A DNA stretch of 9,731 nt from DATCVR01 sp036566745 (GTDB lineage: Bacteria; Actinomycetota; Actinomycetes; Jiangellales; Jiangellaceae): assembly GCA_036566745.1 (NCBI GenBank), contig DATCVR010000347.1:1-9731 (forward strand), given 5' to 3'. Of this stretch, positions 6,179 to 9,731 are shown in pieces (within the stretch, counting starts at the first letter, position 1; each line of letters opens with the position of its first letter). The translations under genes were made by a program, and so were the position numbers. The notes beneath the pieces were generated by a model that did not search any database, was not told the DNA's origin, and was given only the letters and a program-made list of their open reading frames with translations.

Positions 6179-6429
6179 TCGGCAGCGCCATCCTCACTCG
6201 GTCGCGGAACGAACGGGATCATGTTCGCCGGGAGCCGGATCACCGACTCATGCGGCGGAATCTCCGTGGAGTGGCCGGGGATGGAACCCACGCGCTGGGC
6301 CTCGTCCACTGTCGTATCGTCGGCCGTCCACGACTGGATGATCAAGTCCCCGGTCTCCTCCTCCAGCCAGATCGTCGGTGATCCGTTGTCGTCGGTGCTG
6401 GGGTCGATCGCGATGAACCGTAGTGCCAT
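6175..6429 (-). CDS. 84-aa conserved-type small protein, first gene of the XRE/DUF6879 operon
   Basis: This small acidic protein (84 aa) carries the blocks GSPTIWLEEETGDLIIQSW (16-34), HESVIRLPANMIPFV (60-74) and several Asp/Glu residues. Alternating hydrophobic strands (PTIWLEE, DLIIQSW, SVIRLPA) suggest a small beta-rich fold. Similar short proteins sit beside DUF6879 or DUF397 genes in actinomycetes. I recognise the pattern but know no function. ATG 6429 is chosen over the upstream in-frame start at 6519 because AAGGGG (6441-6436) lies 6 nt before it, and the extra 30 residues are basic, low-complexity and overlap the promoter. The stop overlaps the DUF6879 start by 4 bp. Confidence 0.75.
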   Translation of the reverse strand: MALRFIAIDPSTDDNGSPTIWLEEETGDLIIQSWTADDTTVDEAQRVGSIPGHSTEIPPHESVIRLPANMIPFVPRPSEDGAAE

Positions 6430-6452
6430 GGCCCGCCCCTTCTCTACGTCTG

Positions 6453-6467
6453 TTGCGCGGCGTTGCG
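6453..6467 (+). repeat. Direct repeat TTGCG-N5-TTGCG in the operon leader (candidate operator half)
   Basis: Two TTGCG copies (6453-6457 and 6463-6467) lie one helical turn (10 bp) apart, just downstream of the predicted promoter of the XRE operon. Together with the TTGCA pair upstream of the -35 on the other strand, they make an inverted arrangement around the promoter. Confidence 0.4.
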
Positions 6468-6471
6468 AACG

Positions 6472-6501
6472 AGAGTCATGGCCCGTCGACGCCACTGTCA
6501 A
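6472..6501 (-). promoter_or_regulatory. Predicted promoter of the 84-aa/DUF6879/XRE operon
   Basis: On the minus strand a perfect -35 TTGACA (6501-6496) is followed, after 18 bp, by GACTCT (6477-6472), a weak match to TANNNT. The expected start near 6465 leaves a leader of about 35 nt before ATG 6429, including its AAGGGG ribosome site. The weak -10 and flanking repeats suggest regulation. Confidence 0.45.
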
Positions 6502-6518
6502 GGCATTCCGTCTCGTCA

Positions 6519-6533
6519 TGCAAAGTCGTGCAA
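6519..6533 (-). repeat. Direct repeat TTGCA-N5-TTGCA upstream of the operon promoter (candidate operator half)
   Basis: On the minus strand TTGCA occurs twice with a 10-bp period (6533-6529 and 6523-6519), about 18 bp upstream of the -35 hexamer. Same-face repeats of this kind are plausible contacts for the XRE regulator of the operon, acting on itself. Confidence 0.4.
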
Positions 6534-6591
6534 GGACGCTTCACGGGACAGCCGGGAGCGCCCTATCGTCACGCTCCATCACCGGTCGGCG

Positions 6592-6632
6592 GGGTGAGAC
6601 GTCGTCACCCGGTCACCCTGACGACCGGTGAC
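6592..6632. repeat. Cluster of TCACC/GGTGA inverted repeats before the divergent small gene
   Basis: GGGTGA (6592-6597) pairs with TCACCC (6605-6610) across 7 bp. GTCACC (6612-6617) pairs with GGTGAC (6627-6632) across 9 bp. The two dyads are adjacent and lie just before the ribosome site (GGGAGG, 6639-6644) of the plus-strand small gene. They may be operator sites or alternative leader hairpins. Confidence 0.4.
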
Positions 6633-6652
6633 TCACACGGGAGGACATGGGG

Positions 6653-6907
6653 ATGTTCGTGGGCCGACCCGATCCAGCAGTCGGCAGCTCTCACGCTGAT
6701 GTTGCGAAGGCAACGCGCCTCGCTCGACCACGCGCCCGACTTGCGCAGCTGCTCTGTCCGGCGACGACGGACGAGCGACAGCTACTCGAAGGGCTGGACC
6801 AGCGGGATGCGGTGATGCTGGCGGTGATGGTCGAGCGTGCGATACGGCGGGAGTTCCTGGCCGGTGCCGAGATCGGACGCCGCGAGGTCGAAGAAGAGAC
6901 CCGGTGA
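6653..6907 (+). CDS. Small helical protein of unknown function, divergent from the XRE operon
   Basis: The protein has 84 aa from ATG 6653, or 86 aa from ATG 6647. ATG 6653 is preferred because GGGAGG (6639-6644) is 8 nt upstream of it but only 2 nt from ATG 6647. The first 30 residues are irregular and basic. Residues about 35-82 (TDERQLLEGLDQRDAVMLAVMVERAIRREFLAGAEIGRREVEEE) should form two or three amphipathic helices with alternating charges. There is no signal peptide or known motif. I do not recognise the family. The good ribosome site, G/C-rich third positions and shared regulatory region support a real gene, possibly controlled by the neighbouring XRE protein. Confidence 0.6.
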   Translation: MFVGRPDPAVGSSHADVAKATRLARPRARLAQLLCPATTDERQLLEGLDQRDAVMLAVMVERAIRREFLAGAEIGRREVEEETR

Positions 6908-6931
6908 CAGCACGTGCCCGACCCGCGAAGG

Positions 6932-7453
6932 TCACGACCACGGGCAGAAGTCGAGGACGTTCTCGTGAAACTGCTCGACCACCCTGGCCACGACGGTCGA
7001 GGGCCCCCGGGCGAAGTCCGCCTGTGAACTCAGCACCACGCTGCCCCACGGAGTGAGGTGCGAGTGCCCGGGAACGCGGCGAGTGCCGGCTCGCACGAGG
7101 GCCACGCCCAGCGGGGTGTCCGACTCGGTCAGGGTCGCCTCCACCCCGGGTGGTGCGAGCTCCAGATCGACCTCGGCGATCGCCCGGCCCACGACCACCG
7201 GCTCGGCCCCGCCCCCTAGAGCCACGAGATCGACCACTCGACGCTGCCCGCGATGACCGTTGCCCAGGACGTCGACGGACCGATGGATGGGCACGATGCC
7301 GATTCGGAGGCCGGTCCAGGTGCCCAGGACCTCCGTGGTCAGCGCACCCGACCGGACCCGAGCGGCCAGGTCGGCAACGATCCGGTCCCGCTCCGCTTCC
7401 GGCCGTACCCCGCTTCCGGCCGCCGCGGGATCAGGAAGGACCAGAAGACCCAT
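6932..7453 (-). CDS. Hypothetical protein, possible chorismate-lyase/UTRA-like fold
   Basis: This 173-aa protein starts at ATG 7453 with AGGAGG (7466-7461) 7 nt upstream, a strong ribosome site. After a short leader, LAARVRSGALTTEVLGTWTGLRIGI (29-53) and then RRVVDLVALGGGAEPVVVGRAIAEVDLELAP (71-101) and TESDTPLGVALVRAGTRRV (109-127) follow the order seen in chorismate-lyase-like and UTRA domains: a ligand-pocket strand, G-x-P-V-x-x-G/A-R, then P-L-G-x-x-L. The match is by eye and weak, so the fold is a suggestion and no reaction is assigned. There is no DNA-binding domain, unlike GntR/UTRA regulators. The gene lies 132 bp downstream of the universal stress protein on the same strand. The gap (7454-7585) holds no clear promoter or terminator, so co-transcription is possible. 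Confidence 0.6.
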   Translation of the reverse strand: MGLLVLPDPAAAGSGVRPEAERDRIVADLAARVRSGALTTEVLGTWTGLRIGIVPIHRSVDVLGNGHRGQRRVVDLVALGGGAEPVVVGRAIAEVDLELAPPGVEATLTESDTPLGVALVRAGTRRVPGHSHLTPWGSVVLSSQADFARGPSTVVARVVEQFHENVLDFCPWS

Positions 7454-7585
7454 CGGCCTGCCTCCTCGGCACAGCGGGGATGAACCGGCGCAGCGATGCC
7501 AGCTTGGACACCCCGGTTGGAGGCCGCATCCGGGAGAACCACACAGCCCGACCGTGCGGTACCTGGTGGTTACACCTGCCGGTAC

Positions 7586-8470
7586 TCAGGACCGGGCGTG
7601 GACCACGACCACCGGGCGCCGGCTGTGGTGCAGGACCGACTGGCTCACCGAGCCGAGCAGCATCCCGCGGAACCCCGCGCGGCCACGCGAGCCGACCACG
7701 GTCATCAGGGCATGGCGGCCCGCGTCGACCAGCGCCTCGGTGGCGACCGCGTCGACGGCACGGACCTCGACCGCGACGTCGTGGTCGAACGCCTTGAGCT
7801 CGCGGTCGACGACGTCGTCGACAAGCGATTCGGCGTTGGCCCTGACCTCGCGGTTGAACTGGTCGATCAGGGTCGGATCCTCGACGGGGAACGCGTACAT
7901 CGGCACGGCGTAGGCGTGCATGGCGACGACTCGGGTCGATCGCCGGTGCGCCTCGTCGAGGGCCAACCGCACGGCCGCGACGCTGTGGTCGGATCCGTCG
8001 ACGCCGACCACGATCGGCGCGTCTGCCTCGGCCGGCTCCATCGGGCTCGGGACGATGGTCGTCGGGCACATCGCCTGGGACGCCACCCGGACGCCCACGG
8101 AGCCCAGGAAGGCCGACCCGACGGTGCCGAGCCCACGCGTTCCCAGCACGATCATCGCGGCCTCCCGCGAAGCCGCGATGAGCGCGTCCGCGGGCGAGTG
8201 CAACGAGAGCTCGGTGCGGACCTCGAGCCCGGGACGGCCCGCTGCGGCCCGGCGCGCTGCCGTGACCAGCAGGTCGTCGGCATAGGCCTGGAGTCCGTCG
8301 CTGGGCGGCAGGGTCGACGCCCCGCCGAACGGCACCCCCACCAGCGGCATGTGCAGCGCATGGATGACGAGCAGCGACGCGCCACGGATCGTCGCGGCCT
8401 CCACGGCCCAGTCGAGTGCTACGGCACTGTGCTGGGAACCGTCGACTCCGACCACGATGGTCTCCGACAT
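7586..8470 (-). CDS. Tandem-domain universal stress protein (UspA family), ATP-binding type
   Basis: This 294-aa protein contains two complete Usp domains, about 1-143 and 152-293. Each begins with the strand and acidic residue of the nucleotide fold (IVVGVDGSQHS at 5-15 and IVVGVDGSDHS at 153-163). Each ends with the G-x2-G-x9-G-S ATP-binding signature: G110/G113/G123-S124, and G260/G263/G273-S274. The double-domain, ATP-binding form is typical of actinobacteria, where many belong to the hypoxia/dormancy (DosR/DevR) regulon. ATG 8470 is preceded by GGAGG with a 4-nt gap. It is divergent from the PPOX gene, with a DosR-like box between them. Its direct partners are unknown. Confidence 0.95.
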   Translation of the reverse strand: MSETIVVGVDGSQHSAVALDWAVEAATIRGASLLVIHALHMPLVGVPFGGASTLPPSDGLQAYADDLLVTAARRAAAGRPGLEVRTELSLHSPADALIAASREAAMIVLGTRGLGTVGSAFLGSVGVRVASQAMCPTTIVPSPMEPAEADAPIVVGVDGSDHSVAAVRLALDEAHRRSTRVVAMHAYAVPMYAFPVEDPTLIDQFNREVRANAESLVDDVVDRELKAFDHDVAVEVRAVDAVATEALVDAGRHALMTVVGSRGRAGFRGMLLGSVSQSVLHHSRRPVVVVHARS

Positions 8471-8557
8471 CGGTCCTCCCGGGACTCGGTGGGCGCTCGT
8501 CCCTCATTCCTACCCGGGCCGACCGAGGCGTGTCATGGGCTCTCGGCATCCGCACGG

Positions 8558-8572
8558 AGGACCTTCGGCCCT
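8558..8572. promoter_or_regulatory. DosR/DevR-like regulator box between the universal stress protein and PPOX genes
   Basis: AGGACCTTCGGCCCT is an imperfect palindrome. It matches the hypoxia-regulator motif as I recall it, GGGACTTNNGNCCCT, at 11 of the 13 defined positions. It lies 35 bp before the PPOX start and about 90 bp before the stress-protein start, so it could serve both genes. Both encoded families are regular members of dormancy regulons, which supports the call. Confidence 0.5.
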
Positions 8573-8606
8573 GTCGATCGTGTCCGGCCGCTCGCGACCA
8601 TGAGGC

Positions 8607-9038
8607 ATGGACATCCCCGACGTCGACTCGGCAGGGCTCTCGCGGTTGAGCCGCGAACAGTGCTACGCCCTGCTGCGCACGGTGCCGATCGGGCGGATCG
8701 TGTTCACCGAGGCCGCGTTGCCGGCCATCCAGCCGGTGAACTTCGTCCTCGACGACCTGGACGTCGTGATCCGGACGGCCGTCGGCTCCAAGCTGGCCGC
8801 CGCCGCTCGATCGGCCGTGGTGGCCTTCGAGGTCGACGACTTCGACGCCGAGACGATGACCGGCTGGTCGGTGGTCCTGATCGGACGCGCCGAAGCGGTG
8901 AGCGATGCCACGGAGCTTCAGCGGCTGCGCGAGCTGTCGCTGACGCCGTGGGCTCTCGGCAGCCGGCCGCACTACATCAGGGTGTCGCCGGAGATCGTTC
9001 GCGGTCGGCGGATACCAGCCGGCGTTCCGGCCGTCTGA
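8607..9038 (+). CDS. Pyridoxamine 5'-phosphate oxidase (PPOX) family flavin-binding protein
   Basis: This 143-aa protein has the split-barrel flavin-binding fold. It has the opening helix LSREQCYALLRTVPIGRIVF (14-33), LPAIQPVNFVLDDLDVVIRTA (38-58), SKLAAAARSAVVAFEVDDFD (61-80) and GWSVVLIGRAEAVSD (86-100), all placed as in small actinobacterial PPOX proteins. These bind FMN or F420 and reduce varied substrates. Substrate and cofactor cannot be decided here, and it is too short to be the true PdxH enzyme. ATG 8607 has only GAGG 1 nt away, so translation initiation is unusual, but no better start is seen. The stop codon sits at the end of the first copy of an 18-bp tandem duplication. A DosR-like box lies upstream. 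Confidence 0.88.
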   Translation: MDIPDVDSAGLSRLSREQCYALLRTVPIGRIVFTEAALPAIQPVNFVLDDLDVVIRTAVGSKLAAAARSAVVAFEVDDFDAETMTGWSVVLIGRAEAVSDATELQRLRELSLTPWALGSRPHYIRVSPEIVRGRRIPAGVPAV

Positions 9039-9056
9039 GGCGTTCCGGCCGTCTGA
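9021..9056 (+). repeat. Perfect 18-bp tandem duplication spanning the PPOX stop codon
   Basis: GGCGTTCCGGCCGTCTGA occurs at 9021-9038 and again, without any gap, at 9039-9056. The first copy encodes the last five residues and stop of the PPOX protein (GVPAV-stop). The second repeats the same codons and stop in frame. Confidence 0.9.
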
Positions 9057-9118
9057 CCTGCGCCCTGACCTGCGCCTTCCCGACCTGCGCCGCCGTGACC
9101 TGTCGCATGACCTGCCGC
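9055..9118 (+). repeat. Five-copy GACCTG(C/T)(G/C) short repeat array with 12/15/15/12-bp spacing
   Basis: GACCTG begins at 9055, 9067, 9082, 9097 and 9109. The first three copies extend to GACCTGCGCC. All spacings are multiples of three, although the plus-strand reading frame of the PPOX gene is interrupted by repeated TGA codons here. The array lies between the PPOX stop and the shared terminator. It may be slippage-derived, an iteron-like protein-binding array, or remains of a coding repeat. Confidence 0.6.
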
Positions 9119-9146
9119 GGTTCGACATCCGTCCGAGGCACCAGGA

Positions 9147-9181
9147 ATCCCGGGACCGGCGACGAGCGCCGGTCCCGGGAT
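9147..9181. terminator. Strong bidirectional hairpin terminator between PPOX and DoxX genes
   Basis: The 15-bp arms 9147-9161 (ATCCCGGGACCGGCG) and 9167-9181 are perfect reverse complements around a 5-nt loop (ACGAG). The structure sits between two convergent genes and would stop transcription from both sides. No long T-run follows, as is common in GC-rich actinobacteria. Confidence 0.85.
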
Positions 9182-9199
9182 GCCCCCCAGCACCGCGGC

Positions 9200-9731
9200 T
9201 CAGATGAGCCAGCGGTTGTTCCTGACGATCGGCAGGCGCTCCCACGCCCGGCCGAACCCGAGGTATCGACCCGCACCGAGCATCGCCAGCGCGATGATGG
9301 TCAGGGCCTCGGTCAGGTGGCTGTCGATGATGGGGTTGGTCACCAGCGGCAGCGACGCCGCGAACATGAGGACCAACATCGCGGTCCCGGCCACGGCGGC
9401 GATCCGCATGCCGATCCCGAGCATCAACGCGAGCCCGATGCCGAGCAGGCCGATCATGAACAGCCAGTCCCAGAAGACCGAACCGGCCATGTCGTTGAAG
9501 ACGTCGGCGAAGGGTCCCTGGACGCCGCTGAGGAAGCCGGTCGTGGGGCTGCCGCCGTCGATCCAGGCGTTCTCGGCCGGGGTGGCGTACCCGAGGCCGA
9601 ACGTCTTGTCGATGAATGCCCACAGGAAGTACCACCCCATGGCGATTCGGAGGACGCCGAGCACGTAGCCCGTCGTCGTGGAGAAACGCCCGGCCCGAGC
9701 GTCGAGACCATCCGCCACCGGTGTCGTGTCG
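9200..9731 (-). CDS. DoxX family membrane protein (5' end may lie outside the window)
   Basis: From GTG 9718 the protein has 172 aa with four hydrophobic helices at about 16-36, 84-103, 105-122 and 135-150. The DoxX-type opening VLGVLRIAMGWYFLWAFIDKTFGLGYAT (19-46) is followed by an extracytoplasmic-type loop NAWIDGGSPTTGFL (50-63). Relatives include subunits of thiosulfate:quinone oxidoreductase and oxidoreductase-associated membrane proteins of redox stress; the exact role here is unknown. GTG 9718 lacks a ribosome site, and the frame stays open upstream to the window edge (residues DTTPV), so the true start is probably outside and the gene is listed as partial to 9731. The 3' end faces the PPOX gene across the hairpin terminator. 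Confidence 0.88.
   Translation of the reverse strand, partial: DTTPVADGLDARAGRFSTTTGYVLGVLRIAMGWYFLWAFIDKTFGLGYATPAENAWIDGGSPTTGFLSGVQGPFADVFNDMAGSVFWDWLFMIGLLGIGLALMLGIGMRIAAVAGTAMLVLMFAASLPLVTNPIIDSHLTEALTIIALAMLGAGRYLGFGRAWERLPIVRNNRWLI

Noticed and set aside
6430..6519. 30-residue N-terminal extension of the 84-aa protein
   Set aside because: The stretch contains the predicted promoter and repeat sites and reads as basic low-complexity sequence. ATG 6429 has a well-spaced AAGGGG.
5429..6631. 400-codon open frame on the plus strand, antisense to the XRE operon
   Set aside because: No recognisable motif or ribosome site, and it is antisense to three coupled genes with family-type sequence.
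8491..8513. GGGAC...GTCCC inverted repeat in the leader of the universal stress protein gene as a second DosR box
   Set aside because: The 5-bp arms are separated by about 13 bp, too far apart for the compact DosR dyad, and the short arms could be chance in GC-rich DNA.
9021..9120. CRISPR array or integrative-element attachment site
   Set aside because: Units are only 6-18 bp with no unique spacers of constant length, and there are no cas, integrase or tRNA genes nearby.
7431..9635. 734-codon open frame on the minus strand
   Set aside because: It is Arg/Gly/Asp-rich without family signatures and overlaps the universal stress, PPOX and DoxX genes, which are recognisable in other frames. Long open frames of this kind are common by-products of high GC content.

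Overview
This is a GC-rich actinobacterial chromosomal segment. Third codon positions are strongly G/C, GTG and TTG starts are frequent, and several GTG starts sit 6-7 nt after a TANNNT-like -10 box, as expected of leaderless transcripts. The families present (XRE-DUF5753, DUF6879, tandem universal stress protein, actinobacterial CPBP protease) fit the Pseudonocardiales or a nearby group, but I cannot assign a genus. No rRNA, tRNA, CRISPR array, IS element or integrase was seen, and no gap between genes exceeds 300 bp.

Layout. At the left edge (1-490, minus strand) a small Asp-rich secreted or anchored protein leads into the N-terminus of a probable sensor histidine kinase. One extra base at 120-121 appears to break both frames. 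Next on the minus strand is a CPBP intramembrane protease homologue (536-1315). Divergent from it is a zinc-binding-dehydrogenase-type quinone oxidoreductase (1435-2418) behind a textbook MerR-type promoter with a 19-bp spacer. Then come O6-methylguanine-DNA methyltransferase (2492-3031, plus), a tandem-GNAT acetyltransferase (3003-4016, minus, tail-to-tail overlap) and a 2H phosphoesterase (4115-4825, plus).

A compact minus-strand operon (6429 down to 4818) follows: an 84-aa conserved-type small protein, a DUF6879 protein and an XRE/DUF5753 regulator, with a 4-bp overlap and then a 2-bp gap. It resembles the XRE-DUF5753/small-partner cassettes of actinomycetes. DUF6879 and the DUF5753 domain share an FW(L/I)FDN block, which suggests that they share a fold or interact. 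The promoter region carries paired 10-bp-period direct repeats and a GTCACC/GGTGA cluster, and is shared with a divergent 84-aa protein of unknown function (6653-6907).

The right third looks like a stress or dormancy neighbourhood. It contains a possible chorismate-lyase-like protein (6932-7453, minus), a tandem universal stress protein (7586-8470, minus), a divergent PPOX-family flavoprotein (8607-9038, plus) and a DoxX membrane protein running off the right edge (9200-9731, minus). The divergent region between the stress protein and PPOX genes contains a DosR/DevR-like box. PPOX and DoxX converge on a perfect 15-bp-stem terminator, preceded by an odd set of short tandem repeats that begins on the PPOX stop codon.
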